A stretch of 64,000 nucleotides of DNA from Scybalousia_A sp963540815 (GCA_963540815.1 CAUTQY010000001.1:124001-188000); one strand, 5' to 3'; positions 45,393 through 54,555 are shown, counted from the stretch's first letter. Translations and numbers: made by a program. The notes: generated by a model not told the origin, from the letters alone.

Positions 45393-46313
45393 ATGAAAAC
45401 AACATTACAAATATTCATAGCGATGTTTTTTGCTATAATTTTGGGTGCAAACCTTTTTGCTCAAAATGTTAACATAGACAAATACATAACCCTTGACGTT
45501 ACAAGTGGTGAGAAAATCGTACTTAAATTTGCGGCAAGTGTTGAAAATACAGGAGTTAAGGTTGTTAGCGGTTCTTGGGATACCACACTATTGGCCGACA
45601 AATATTGGTCAGGGTTGGACTATTACACTGCCGGTGCCAGCACTATGACTATTTACGGAGATGTAACATGTTTTGATTGTAGTTATAATGGTATCCATCT
45701 TACAAATATAGATTTATCACACAATAAGAATTTGGTAATATTGTATTGTTACAAAAATGCATTAACTGATTTGGACGTTACCGGCTTGACTTCATTGGAA
45801 AGATTGAACTGTCACGAAAATCAATTAACTTTATTAGATGTTAGCAGTTGTACGTCATTAAAAGAATTGATTTGTGATAGGAATCAATTAACATCCCTAT
45901 ATGTTACCGGTCTTGCTTCATTAACAACTTTGGATTGTTCCATTAATGAATTAACGTGTTTGGATGTTAGTAGTTGTACTTCATTGCAAGAATTGTATTG
46001 TTCTGAAAATCAATTAACATCATTGGATGTCAGTAGTTTAACTTCATTGAGAATCTTATGTTTGCTTGATAACAATTTTACTGCTCAGGCTTTGGATGAA
46101 ATTTATTGTGCTTTGCCTCAAAGAAAATATTTGGATGAAGCGAAAATAATAGTTTCCACTTCCGTAGACAACCCTGTTGTTTTGACAACAAACAAAAGTA
46201 ACGCAACAAGTAAGAACTGGGCAGTTAAATGTTTTAACCCCGATGAATATTATGAATATATTTTTTTTGATTTCCCTGCAACAACGGGAAATTATGTTTG
46301 TGGGAGCGATTAG
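45393..46313 (+). CDS. secreted leucine-rich repeat protein, prematurely ended
   Basis: 306 residues. Signal peptide MKTTLQIFIAMFFAIILGAN with cleavage near LFAQN. After an N-terminal cap, about seven 21-residue repeats follow with the unit LTSLDVSSCTSLQELYCSEN, similar to internalin-like surface LRR proteins. The frame stops after NYVCGSD just where a T9SS sorting domain would begin; the missing domain is present in shifted frames directly downstream. As read, the product would be secreted to the periplasm but not sorted to the surface. It lies in an island of REP-like repeats. Confidence 0.75.
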   Translation: MKTTLQIFIAMFFAIILGANLFAQNVNIDKYITLDVTSGEKIVLKFAASVENTGVKVVSGSWDTTLLADKYWSGLDYYTAGASTMTIYGDVTCFDCSYNGIHLTNIDLSHNKNLVILYCYKNALTDLDVTGLTSLERLNCHENQLTLLDVSSCTSLKELICDRNQLTSLYVTGLASLTTLDCSINELTCLDVSSCTSLQELYCSENQLTSLDVSSLTSLRILCLLDNNFTAQALDEIYCALPQRKYLDEAKIIVSTSVDNPVVLTTNKSNATSKNWAVKCFNPDEYYEYIFFDFPATTGNYVCGSD

Positions 46314-46539
46314 GTTTGTTAGACGTTGTAAACTATAATATGACTTTTTATCCTAATCCTACAAAGAATGAGATAACTATTAAAGGAGTGCAAAACAAAG
46401 AGGTAAAAAGATTCAAGACTCTATAGTTAAACTTGTTGAACAAGAGAAAATAAACGAAAAACTATATATAAGTAACTTAATCACAGAACTCTATTATATC
46501 AAAATAAACGGAATTACTAAAAAGTCAATAAAGAAGTAA
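46314..46539 (+). pseudogene. frameshifted T9SS type A sorting domain of the LRR gene
   Basis: Adding one G at GGG (46302-46304) continues the LRR protein into ERLGLLDVVNYNMTFYPNPT and then TKNEITIKGVQNKEV. Adding one A at the A5 run (46405-46409) continues into IVKLVEQEKINEKLYISNL and ELYYIKINGITKKSIKK before TAA. YPNP and the final IKK are hallmarks of T9SS type A domains. Two single-base gaps therefore separate an intact sorting signal from its protein. Confidence 0.7.
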
Positions 46540-46624
46540 AAATCAATATTTTATTTTTTTATAATGTTAGTGTTGGGCTTTACAAACCTCATCGCTTTTT
46601 TATTTACCCGTTCCGTCAGCGCCC

Positions 46625-46661
46625 GTCATTGCGAACCTTCGTAGAAGTCGTGGCAATACAC
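46625..46661 (+). repeat. REP-like intergenic repeat, type A copy 2
   Basis: GTCATTGCGAACCTTCGTAG followed by AAGTCGTGGCAATACAC. Same plan as the copy at 45113: ATTGC/GCAAT ends with a small inner stem. Confidence 0.65.
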
Positions 46662-46705
46662 AAAAAAAGAATGTTACAACTTGTCATTGCTATCCCTTCC
46701 TTTTA

Positions 46706-46733
46706 GTCATTGCGAGCGAAAGCGAAGCAATTC
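46706..46733 (+). repeat. REP-like intergenic repeat, type B copy 2
   Basis: GTCATTGCGAGCGAAAGCGA followed by AGCAATTC, differing from the other type B units only at the ends. It forms an inverted pair with the copy at 46757. Confidence 0.75.
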
Positions 46734-46756
46734 ATTTCCTAATTTGTTAATTCTCT

Positions 46757-46784
46757 GGATTGCTTCGCTTTCGCTCGCAAGGAC
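46757..46784 (-). repeat. REP-like intergenic repeat, type B copy 3 (inverted)
   Basis: GGATTGCTTCGCTTTCGCTC followed by GCAAGGAC, the exact reverse complement of 45194-45221. With the copy at 46706 it can form a 22-bp stem. Confidence 0.8.
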
Positions 46785-46813
46785 GGGCGGGGTAGACAGC
46801 CAAAGGAGGAAAG

Positions 46814-46975
46814 AAAATTGCCAAAGGGCTTTTGGTTTTTGCCACTCTTTGATTCGATGGTGAAAAAACGTAGTTTTTCCGGCAAAAAAAGGTAGTTTTT
46901 TGAGTCAAAAAACTACCTTTTTTTGCTAACGAATCACCGTTTGGCAGAAACCAAACAAAGAAAGGCAAAAATTTT
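46814..46975. repeat. long imperfect palindrome (MITE-like or RNA hairpin)
   Basis: About 160 bases whose two halves are inverted copies. The core is AAAAAAAGGTAGTTTTTT (46884-46901) against AAAAAACTACCTTTTTTT (46907-46924). Outward, GATTCG pairs with CGAATC, GGTTTTTGCCA with TGGCAGAAACC, and AAAATTGCC with GGCAAAAATTTT. The left arm has about 24 extra bases near the core. Short open frames over it are by-products of the repeat. Confidence 0.75.
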
Positions 46976-47152
46976 ATAAGGTATTGCAATACGGACTGCC
47001 TGCCCTAAGGCTCGCAATGGCGTATTGTATAAAATTATTGTCACTCCTGGCAGAATGTGACAATGAAAAATCGGAGAGATTATAATAATGTAGTCGTATC
47101 GGTATGCAATAACATTTAATTAGGGCACAAGGTATGTGATTATGTATAAAAT
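46976..47152. other. intergenic tail of the repeat island
   Basis: Contains a further fragment CTCGCAATGGCG at 47011-47022, which resembles the inverted REP unit end, and otherwise AT-rich sequence without a gene. Confidence 0.4.
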
Positions 47153-47578
47153 TTACTTATGGCATAAGGTTTTATTTTTAAGAAGAGAAAAACCTCGCAG
47201 ACTTTCCTCTCTTCGAAAAGCAAGTTCAGTATCAATACCGTTGACGTAAAAAGTCATCTCCAAAACTTTTCCCGCTTCGTGTACGCTTATTTGGTCCGCA
47301 AGATTATTAATTAAAAACAACGTCTCACTCTCTTTGGAAAATTCTTTGGTTAGGATAGAAAAAAAATCCTGCTCGGCTTGTATGCCAAATTGTACTCCTT
47401 GTTTGCACTTTTGAAAGAATAGGACTATTCTCCCTCTCGTTAAATTTACTGCGGTGTAGAGGGCAACGGATATGCTACCCAAATAGTTATGTATATGATT
47501 TTCCACACATAGATTTTCTATAAAATCTTCTATTGCCGTATTATTGTTACCCAATATCTCCAAAGTTTCTTTTTTCAT
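47153..47578 (-). CDS. degenerate HATPase-like (RsbW-type) protein
   Basis: 141 residues from MKKETLEILGNNN (47578); a frame 10 codons longer overlaps the DUF4175 gene and is less likely. The layout (YLGSISVALYTAVNLT in the first half, LFLINNLADQISVHEAGKVL and EMTFYV at the end) recalls small anti-sigma-like ATP-binding proteins of Bacteroidota. However, the N-box residues (E-x-x-x-N) and the G1 box DxGxG are not present, so ATP binding is doubtful. It follows the DUF4175 gene by 22 bases on the same strand. Confidence 0.6.
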   Translation of the reverse strand: MKKETLEILGNNNTAIEDFIENLCVENHIHNYLGSISVALYTAVNLTRGRIVLFFQKCKQGVQFGIQAEQDFFSILTKEFSKESETLFLINNLADQISVHEAGKVLEMTFYVNGIDTELAFRREESLRGFSLLKNKTLCHK

Positions 47579-47600
47579 AATTCGCTTATACGTAAAATCA

Positions 47601-50600
47601 TTATTCAAAGTTATAAAAATATTCGTTTATTTTATCTTTGTAATAAGAAGAATATACGGGAGGTATCTCCTTGAATAATTCCATATCTTTGTTTTTCAGT
47701 TTCTTAAATACCTCAATAACTTGCTTATTATCCTCTTGTTTTTTATTAACTCCCGTATCGGATTTTCTTTCGTTATCTTTTTCTCTTTTCTTTTCCGCTC
47801 TTTCACTTTCCAACATGCGAGTAAGTATCTCATTTTGTCGTTTTATGGTATTGGCATTTATTCTTTTGTTTACTATATCTTTTTCCGTATCCTCCATATT
47901 TTTGAGCATTTTGTTCATATTGCCCAAAGCCTTACCCTCCTCATTTTTCATATTTTGCAAATACTCTTCCATCAACTTACGTATCATTTCTTGCCGAGCG
48001 GCAGCTTTGGCCAACTCTTCGTTCAATTCTTTGCCCTGTCCTATTTTATGCGGTTTGTTCCCTTGTTTTTCCAACTCTTTTTGCAAACGTTGTATTTCTT
48101 TATTTAGGGCTTCTTGTTGTTGTTTTATATCTTTCATACTCTTACCACCGGAAGAGGAAGGATTTTTGCATTGTTGAGAGGTTTTGCCGTTTTTCTGTTT
48201 TGATTGATTTTGTTTTTGCTCTCTGTTCATATTATCCAAACTCTCCGCCAAAAGCAAAGCAAGGTTATTCATAGAAGTCATAGCATATTGTTGAGAAGTT
48301 GCAGCCTGATTGTTATGCAAAGAATTATAAACACTTTGGTTGTATTTTAACAATTTATCCAAAGAAGAATTGATATTATCGGTTACCTTAGTTATCTGCT
48401 CGTGTATGGTAGCGGAAACCTGTGGCTGACGTTTGCTAATATTATACAAAGTATCTGCAATATCTTGCATGCTTTCTTTTATGGAGTTTTGTTTATTGAT
48501 AATATGTTGATAAGCGGGGTCGTTTACTGCCGTATTTTGAGAAGCATATATAAGAGATTCCTCTTGCTTTGAGAGAGTGACTAAGTTCTTGAGTATCTGA
48601 CGCACATCGTCTATATCTTCGGCAAGTTGTTCTTGCATACTCTCTTCCGTTTCTTTCTGCATTTGCTCAGCCATTTCTTGCATTTGTTCGGCAGCATTAT
48701 TCTGATTTTCGGAAGCCTCTTTTTTCTTGTTTTTATCAATATTCTCCCGAGCTTTATTTAAATTCTTATTTATGTTATTTTCTTTTTCTGCGTTACGTTT
48801 AAACTTAAAAGGTTCTTGCAAAGAAGCATCCTTTTTTTGTATATCGGACATCTTTTGTTGCAAATCTTTAAAATCCTTGTTTATCTCCTCCTGTGTTTTT
48901 GTAAGTTCGGTTTTATCGGCATCTTTTTTCAACGTTTCTTTTGAAAGTTCTTTTTCTCTTTGAGATAAGTCTTTGAGTTTGTCTATTGTTTCGTTTATAT
49001 TTTTTTCTACTTCCAAACGTTTGTATAATTCAAGATTTTTATCCAATTGCTTAGACAAGTCTTCATTCTTTTGTTTTAAATTTTCCAAACTCTCATTCAA
49101 TCTGTCCTTATTGTTCTGCTCGCTCAATTGTTCTATCTGTTTGATAAGGTCATTGAGTTCTTTGTTTTCTATTTTTTCAAAAAGGTTTTCTATTTGTCTT
49201 TGTTTTTCCAACAAATCTTCATCAATATTCTCCTTGTATTTTTGTTCCAAGGAAGAATTTTCCCTCATTTTTTCTTGTACGTTTTTTATGTTTTCCCGTA
49301 TCTTTTCTTGTTTTTCCTTCAAATTTTCCAACTCTTGTTTGTCTTTCCAAGATAGTTCTTTGCTTTCTGTCAGACGTTTGGTAAGTTCGTTTATTTTTTT
49401 TTGTAAATCTTTCAACTCTTTCAGAGCCATGTCTACTTGTTTAGTAACATTCTTTGCGTTGTTTTCAAGTTGTCGGTCAATTTGTTTACTGTCCGGAACG
49501 GATATGTTAAAATTTTGTGTCCGTGTGCTTTTCGCTCCGTGTATCGCATCGTTATCCCATACTTCAAAATAATACTCTATTCTGTCTCCCGAGTTTATTT
49601 GATATTCTTCCAAGTTCAAAAAATAATAAAATTCTTGTGCACTTTCTTGTGTGGTAATGGGTAAATCTTTTGTGTTTTCGGTAGTAATGCCCTTTGGGGA
49701 TGTTTTTTTGATATGAAACCGTAATTTGGAAAAACCGTAATCATCTTTTATTTGCCCGCGAAAATATATTTTATCGGCTAAATCGTTCTCTTTTTCTTCA
49801 ATAACGGCTATTTGAGGTTTTTCATCCTTTATAACATTGACAAAAAACGCAAGACTGTCCATAGACATGGTAATGGAATTTTTTACCTTTATACTAATAT
49901 TTTGCGAAGAAAGATAGGTGTTTGCGTATTTTGTAAAATCGCTTTCTACTTTGAGTTTGGTAAGATTGTCATTGCTTTTAAAAAGTATTTCTTTGGTATT
50001 TTGACTTCTTATCAAGAAGCTTACTTGCGTGCCTTCGGGTATGGAAAAATCCGTAACGTTGTTTACGGTTTCTTTTTTTAGTTTGGTGTAAGGAGGATAG
50101 GTTATCTCTGCTGTCAAATCCGTTAAAACAGGTTTGGGATTAACTTTTATGGTATAAACTTTACTTTTTACTCCTACGGATTCAAATTGTACGAGAGTAG
50201 TTTTTTGTATTTGAGGTATGGTATAAAGAAAATGAGTTTTGTTTTTCTTTTTCATTTCCAAAGTTTTACCCTCTATTATAATATTAACCCTATCGGGCAA
50301 AATCTCTCCCTCTACTTTTAGATTTATGTCTATATCGTTGTGTTGTATTGCTTTAATATTTGGGTCAAAAACAAAAGAAAAAGGAGCGGGTTTTTCATAG
50401 AAAGTATTGTGATTTATATATCTGTTAGCCGGCTCAGAAAACAATTTTGGAAAACAAATACACAGCAATACAATAAAAGAAAACGCCAGCATAAGTATTT
50501 TGGCATATTTTTTCGTTTTTGTTTTGTTAATAGCCTTATAAAAAGGTATGGGGGAAAGATTAAGTGTTTTTTGTTCTATGGCTGCTATCAGAAGAGATTT

Positions 50601-50975
50601 TTGTATGTTATCCTCTGTTATATTTTTTGATAGGTCTTGAAGTTCAAGAAGATTGAGCAATTTGTCTTTTATTTCAAAAAAATGTTCTCCTATTATCTTT
50701 GCCGCTTGCTTATAGGACATGGTTTTGCCTATGGAAAATATTTTTGTCAGGGGGATAAATACCCAAACAAATAGAACCGACACAGCTAACAAAAGATAGG
50801 AATAAAAAATAAAGGTTCTTGCCGTCTGACTTTGCCAACCGAAATATTCTATCAAAGCCAATACAACAAAAAAGAATATCAACAACAAAAAAGTGTATAT
50901 CAACCCCCTTATTACAAGATTTTTGTAGTAGGAACGGATAAAAGAATTCAGTTTCTGTTTTATAATATTATTCAT
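47601..50975 (-). CDS. DUF4175-family large membrane/coiled-coil protein
   Basis: 1124 residues from MNNIIKQKLNSFIR. A frame nine codons longer (51002) is unlikely because the promoter box at 51007-51014 would place transcription start inside it. Two N-terminal membrane helices (about 25-75), another near residue 165, an Ig-like periplasmic block (LTAEITYPPYTKL, IKDDYGFSKLRFHI), then a long, highly charged helical region rich in Lys, Glu, Gln and Asn from about 490 to the end, including NNAAEQMQEMAEQMQKE. This matches the DUF4175 family, for which no function is established. Confidence 0.85.
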   Translation of the reverse strand: MNNIIKQKLNSFIRSYYKNLVIRGLIYTFLLLIFFFVVLALIEYFGWQSQTARTFIFYSYLLLAVSVLFVWVFIPLTKIFSIGKTMSYKQAAKIIGEHFFEIKDKLLNLLELQDLSKNITEDNIQKSLLIAAIEQKTLNLSPIPFYKAINKTKTKKYAKILMLAFSFIVLLCICFPKLFSEPANRYINHNTFYEKPAPFSFVFDPNIKAIQHNDIDINLKVEGEILPDRVNIIIEGKTLEMKKKNKTHFLYTIPQIQKTTLVQFESVGVKSKVYTIKVNPKPVLTDLTAEITYPPYTKLKKETVNNVTDFSIPEGTQVSFLIRSQNTKEILFKSNDNLTKLKVESDFTKYANTYLSSQNISIKVKNSITMSMDSLAFFVNVIKDEKPQIAVIEEKENDLADKIYFRGQIKDDYGFSKLRFHIKKTSPKGITTENTKDLPITTQESAQEFYYFLNLEEYQINSGDRIEYYFEVWDNDAIHGAKSTRTQNFNISVPDSKQIDRQLENNAKNVTKQVDMALKELKDLQKKINELTKRLTESKELSWKDKQELENLKEKQEKIRENIKNVQEKMRENSSLEQKYKENIDEDLLEKQRQIENLFEKIENKELNDLIKQIEQLSEQNNKDRLNESLENLKQKNEDLSKQLDKNLELYKRLEVEKNINETIDKLKDLSQREKELSKETLKKDADKTELTKTQEEINKDFKDLQQKMSDIQKKDASLQEPFKFKRNAEKENNINKNLNKARENIDKNKKKEASENQNNAAEQMQEMAEQMQKETEESMQEQLAEDIDDVRQILKNLVTLSKQEESLIYASQNTAVNDPAYQHIINKQNSIKESMQDIADTLYNISKRQPQVSATIHEQITKVTDNINSSLDKLLKYNQSVYNSLHNNQAATSQQYAMTSMNNLALLLAESLDNMNREQKQNQSKQKNGKTSQQCKNPSSSGGKSMKDIKQQQEALNKEIQRLQKELEKQGNKPHKIGQGKELNEELAKAAARQEMIRKLMEEYLQNMKNEEGKALGNMNKMLKNMEDTEKDIVNKRINANTIKRQNEILTRMLESERAEKKREKDNERKSDTGVNKKQEDNKQVIEVFKKLKNKDMELFKEIPPVYSSYYKDKINEYFYNFE

Positions 50976-51006
50976 CTGCTTGTGACAGGAAATATTTCTC
51001 ATTTTG

Positions 51007-51014
51007 CAAAGTTA
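51007..51014 (-). promoter_or_regulatory. -7 box directly before the DUF4175 gene
   Basis: TAACTTTG on the minus strand, TAnnTTTG type. It lies only 5 bases before the upstream-most ATG (51002), so the ATG at 50975 is the likely start. Confidence 0.5.
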
Positions 51015-51077
51015 TAAATTTTTCCCAATAAATTTTTTGTTTCCTTCTATGTCGGAGTACTTCTACTAAGATTGTAT

Positions 51078-53297
51078 TTACATACGTTTTACGTTTTCTA
51101 TACCATCTATTTTGGAGAGATTGTCCATAAGTTGATTGAGATTGTCAACATTGGAAATATACATCATAATAGAGCCTTCAAAAATACCTTCACTGCTTTC
51201 CATAGCCAAACTGCGCATATTAATGTTCCAAACCTCCGATATTACTCTTGCCAAATCTTGCAAAAGCCCCTTGCGATCTATTCCTTTTATTTTTATACCG
51301 GCAAGAAAAGTAATTTTTTCATTTTCTCTCCATTTTGCCTTAACGATATGATTGCCGTGCTTGCTCATTTCACTTATGGCAGTGTTACAAGAGGTTCTAT
51401 GCACTTCTATGCATCCCTCTCCTATCAAACCTACAATATCGTCTCCCGGCAAGGGGTTGCAACATTTGGCGGTAATATAAGGTAAGGAATCCACGTCTTG
51501 GTTGAGAAGTATTTTTTCGGGATTTTTTTGTATTGTGTCCGCTATTAGACTACTTAGCGTAGAGTTTTGTTTGTTTTTCTTAAAAGGATTTTTTAGGAAA
51601 ATCCAAGAAGAATTAGCTTTTTCTTTGTTAAAACAAGATTTTATTGTATGAATATCAATTTCTTTGTTATATGTTTTGTAATACAAATCTATGATGTTTT
51701 CACAAGAGGAGTATTTTTGCAATTTGGTTATATTTTCGTTTTTATACTCTATCTTTTCCGAAGCAAACAAATTTTTTAGAATCTCTTCTCCACTTGAAGC
51801 AAATTTTTCCTTATTTGCTTTTATATATTTGCGTATTTCTTGCATGGCCTTTGAGGTGCGAACTATTTTCAACCAACTCTCTTCGGGTTTTGCAATGTCT
51901 GAGGTAATTATTTCCACTTGGTCGGCAGAATGGAGTTTGTAATCTATGGCGACAACCTTATAATTAACTTTTGCACCTATACATTTTAATCCCAAATCCG
52001 TGTGAATATTGAAAGCGAAGTCCAAAACACAGGAGCCGTACGGCAGATTTAGACTTTTCCCTTTTGGAGTAAAAACCGTAATTTCATCGGTAATAATATT
52101 CATTTTGAAATCATTAACAAAATCTATTGCCGAACTTGTAGGGTTGTCCAAAAGGTCTCTTATCTGATTTAGCCAAGAATCCAAGCCCGGGTCCAGCTCT
52201 CCTTCCTCAACTTCTTTGTATAAATAATGTGCCGCAAGTCCTTTTTCTGCTATTTCGTCCATGCGAACGGAGCGTATTTGTATCTCAACCCATTTGCCCG
52301 CACTACTCATAACAGTAGTATGCAAGGCCTCATAACCATTACTTTTGGGTCTTGTTAGCCAATCCCTAAACCTATCTTCTCTTTGTTTGTACATGGAAGT
52401 AATTATGGAATAGACGGCATAACATGTTTGTTTTTCTATCTCTATGGGGGTATTCAAAATTATTCTTATGGCAAAAATATCATATATCTCCTCAAATTTA
52501 ACATTCTTTTTTTCTATCTTGTGGAGTATTGAGGTTATACTTTTTACCCTATAAGAAATAGTGAAATCAAAACCTTTTTCTTTTAGTTTGGTATCTATGG
52601 GTTTGCAAAAGTCCGCTATAAATTTTTGTCTTTCTTGCTCGGAATCTTTTAATAAATTTTCTATCGTATAATATGACTTGGGATTGATATACTTTGTTGC
52701 CAAATCTTCCAATTCGCTTTTGAATTTATACAGACCCAATCTATGAGCCAAGGGTACATAAAGGAATTGTGTCTCGGAGGCTATTTTTAATTGTTTTTTT
52801 TCGGGCATAGAGTCCAAGGTTCTCATATTGTGCAATCTGTCACAGAGTTTTATCAATATTACCCTTACATCATCGCCCATAGAAATAAGCAACTTTTTAA
52901 AATTTTCGCTTTGAATACTTTGAGTATTATAGTCAAATACGTCTTGTATTTTTGTAAGTCCGTCTACAATGTGAGCAACTTTGTCACCAAAAATATTTGT
53001 TATATCCTCTAAGGTATATTCGGTATCCTCGACAACATCGTGCAATAAAGCACAAACTATTGCAACAGTTCCCAATCCCAAATCTTCCGCTGCTATACGA
53101 GCAACCTCTAAAGGATGATAAATATAAGGCTCACCGGTTTTTCTTCTTGCCTGAGCATGTGCATTGCGGGCAATGGTAAAAGCCTTGCGAATCATTAATC
53201 TGTCTTCTTTGGAAGTTTTGTCGTATACCGCAGAGAGAAGTCTTTTGTATCTGATAAGAATTTCTATACGTTCGTTTTCTTCGTTTACTATATACAT
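51078..53297 (-). CDS. relA/spoT: RelA/SpoT-type (p)ppGpp synthetase/hydrolase
   Basis: 739 residues, full-length Rel. The hydrolase HD domain has YIYHPLEVARIAAE, LLHDVVEDTEYT and KLCDRLHNMRTL. The synthetase domain has LYKFKSELEDLATKYI, EIYDIFAIRIIL and KSNGYEALHTTVM. TGS domain ITVFTPKGKSLNLPYGSCVL, then a helical linker with AKCCNPLPGDDIVG, and an ACT domain at the end (AGIKIKGIDRKGLLQDLARV). HD residues look intact, so a bifunctional enzyme is likely. It follows metK with a 10-base gap. Confidence 0.96.
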   Translation of the reverse strand: MYIVNEENERIEILIRYKRLLSAVYDKTSKEDRLMIRKAFTIARNAHAQARRKTGEPYIYHPLEVARIAAEDLGLGTVAIVCALLHDVVEDTEYTLEDITNIFGDKVAHIVDGLTKIQDVFDYNTQSIQSENFKKLLISMGDDVRVILIKLCDRLHNMRTLDSMPEKKQLKIASETQFLYVPLAHRLGLYKFKSELEDLATKYINPKSYYTIENLLKDSEQERQKFIADFCKPIDTKLKEKGFDFTISYRVKSITSILHKIEKKNVKFEEIYDIFAIRIILNTPIEIEKQTCYAVYSIITSMYKQREDRFRDWLTRPKSNGYEALHTTVMSSAGKWVEIQIRSVRMDEIAEKGLAAHYLYKEVEEGELDPGLDSWLNQIRDLLDNPTSSAIDFVNDFKMNIITDEITVFTPKGKSLNLPYGSCVLDFAFNIHTDLGLKCIGAKVNYKVVAIDYKLHSADQVEIITSDIAKPEESWLKIVRTSKAMQEIRKYIKANKEKFASSGEEILKNLFASEKIEYKNENITKLQKYSSCENIIDLYYKTYNKEIDIHTIKSCFNKEKANSSWIFLKNPFKKNKQNSTLSSLIADTIQKNPEKILLNQDVDSLPYITAKCCNPLPGDDIVGLIGEGCIEVHRTSCNTAISEMSKHGNHIVKAKWRENEKITFLAGIKIKGIDRKGLLQDLARVISEVWNINMRSLAMESSEGIFEGSIMMYISNVDNLNQLMDNLSKIDGIENVKRM

Positions 53298-53307
53298 AGT
53301 CGAAAAA

Positions 53308-54555
53308 TTAGCTAAGGGAAAATTCTTTCCTAATTTTATTTACATAATCCAATCGCTCCCAAGTATAGAATGATAATTTTATTTTATCTTCTTTACCATT
53401 ATCGTCCGTAAAGACAACTTCTTTATCATAAGGAGTTCTTCCAAAATGTCCGTATGTTGCCGTAGGTCTGAAAATAGGATTTTTGAGTTCTAAGTTCTCT
53501 ATAATGGAATGAGGTCTAAGGTCAAATATTTTGAGTATTTTTTGAGCTATTTCTCCGTCCGTAAGATTAACTTTGCTTGTGTTATACGTATCCACAAACA
53601 AACCTACGGGTTCTGCTACTCCTATGGCGTATGCAATTTGTACCAAAACCTCATCGCATACTCCGGCGGCTACCATATTTTTAGCAACATGTCGCATAGC
53701 ATAAGTTGCACTTCTATCCACTTTGCTGGCGTCTTTACCCGAAAAAGCCCCTCCTCCGTGCGAACCTTTGCCTCCATAGGTATCTACTATGATTTTTCTG
53801 CCCGTAAGACCGGTATCCCCGTGAGGTCCTCCTATAACAAATTTGCCCGTCGGATTAACCAAAAGTTTGTAATCTCCCTTGAATAAACTTTTAGTGGTAT
53901 CGTATTTTTGTTTCTCCATTACTCTTGGAATAAGTATATCTTGCACATCTTGTTTTATTTTATCAACTTCTGCGCTTTCGTTGTGTTGGGTAGAAATTAC
54001 TATGGTATCTATACGCAAAGGTTTGTTGTTGTCATCGTATTCTATGGTTACCTGAGATTTGGAATCAGGTCTAAGGTAAGGCATCAAAGAAGTAGTCTTT
54101 CGTATTTGTGCCAACTCGTGTACAAATTGATGTGCTAAGGTTATGGGCAAAGGCATATAATCCTCAGTATCTTTGCAGGCGTAACCGAACATCATTCCTT
54201 GGTCGCCTGCCCCTTGCAGCAGAGGATTTTCTCTTTCTACTCCCCGGTTTATATCCGGGCTTTGCTCGTGTATTGTGGACACAACACCGCAAGAGTTGGC
54301 TGCAAATCCGTACTCTTCTTTCGTATAACCTACATTCTCTATTACATTGCGCGCAACTTGTTGCACATCAACATAGGCTTTGCTTTTTACCTCTCCTGCC
54401 AAAAAGACAAGTCCCGTGGTTACAAGCGTCTCGCAAGCAACCTTTGAGTTCTCGTCTCTATACAAAAATTCGTCTAAAATTGCATCTGATATTTGGTCGG
54501 CTATTTTGTCTGGGTGTCCCTCTGAAACGGACTCTGAAGTTATGAATCTTGACAT
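53308..54555 (-). CDS. metK: S-adenosylmethionine synthetase
   Basis: 415 residues. Makes SAM from methionine and ATP. Motifs: SEGHPDKIADQISDAILDEF with the metal-binding residues, GAGDQGMMFGYA for ATP binding, and GGGAFSGKDASKVDRSATY with catalytic Lys. The end is FYTWERLDYVNKIRKEF. relA/spoT lies immediately downstream on the same strand, so SAM and ppGpp synthesis share a transcript. Confidence 0.97.
   Translation of the reverse strand: MSRFITSESVSEGHPDKIADQISDAILDEFLYRDENSKVACETLVTTGLVFLAGEVKSKAYVDVQQVARNVIENVGYTKEEYGFAANSCGVVSTIHEQSPDINRGVERENPLLQGAGDQGMMFGYACKDTEDYMPLPITLAHQFVHELAQIRKTTSLMPYLRPDSKSQVTIEYDDNNKPLRIDTIVISTQHNESAEVDKIKQDVQDILIPRVMEKQKYDTTKSLFKGDYKLLVNPTGKFVIGGPHGDTGLTGRKIIVDTYGGKGSHGGGAFSGKDASKVDRSATYAMRHVAKNMVAAGVCDEVLVQIAYAIGVAEPVGLFVDTYNTSKVNLTDGEIAQKILKIFDLRPHSIIENLELKNPIFRPTATYGHFGRTPYDKEVVFTDDNGKEDKIKLSFYTWERLDYVNKIRKEFSLS

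Noticed and set aside
45113..46784. CRISPR array
   Set aside because: Repeats are in both orientations, unevenly spaced, palindromic and flank a gene; no regular spacers and no cas genes.
46681..46989. Two short overlapping frames in the repeat island (60 and 80 residues)
   Set aside because: They read through the REP units and the long palindrome; their content is explained by the repeats.
48727..49572. Plus-strand frames opposite the DUF4175 coiled coil (up to 199 residues)
   Set aside because: Ser/Phe/Cys-rich shadows of the Lys/Glu-rich minus-strand coding sequence.
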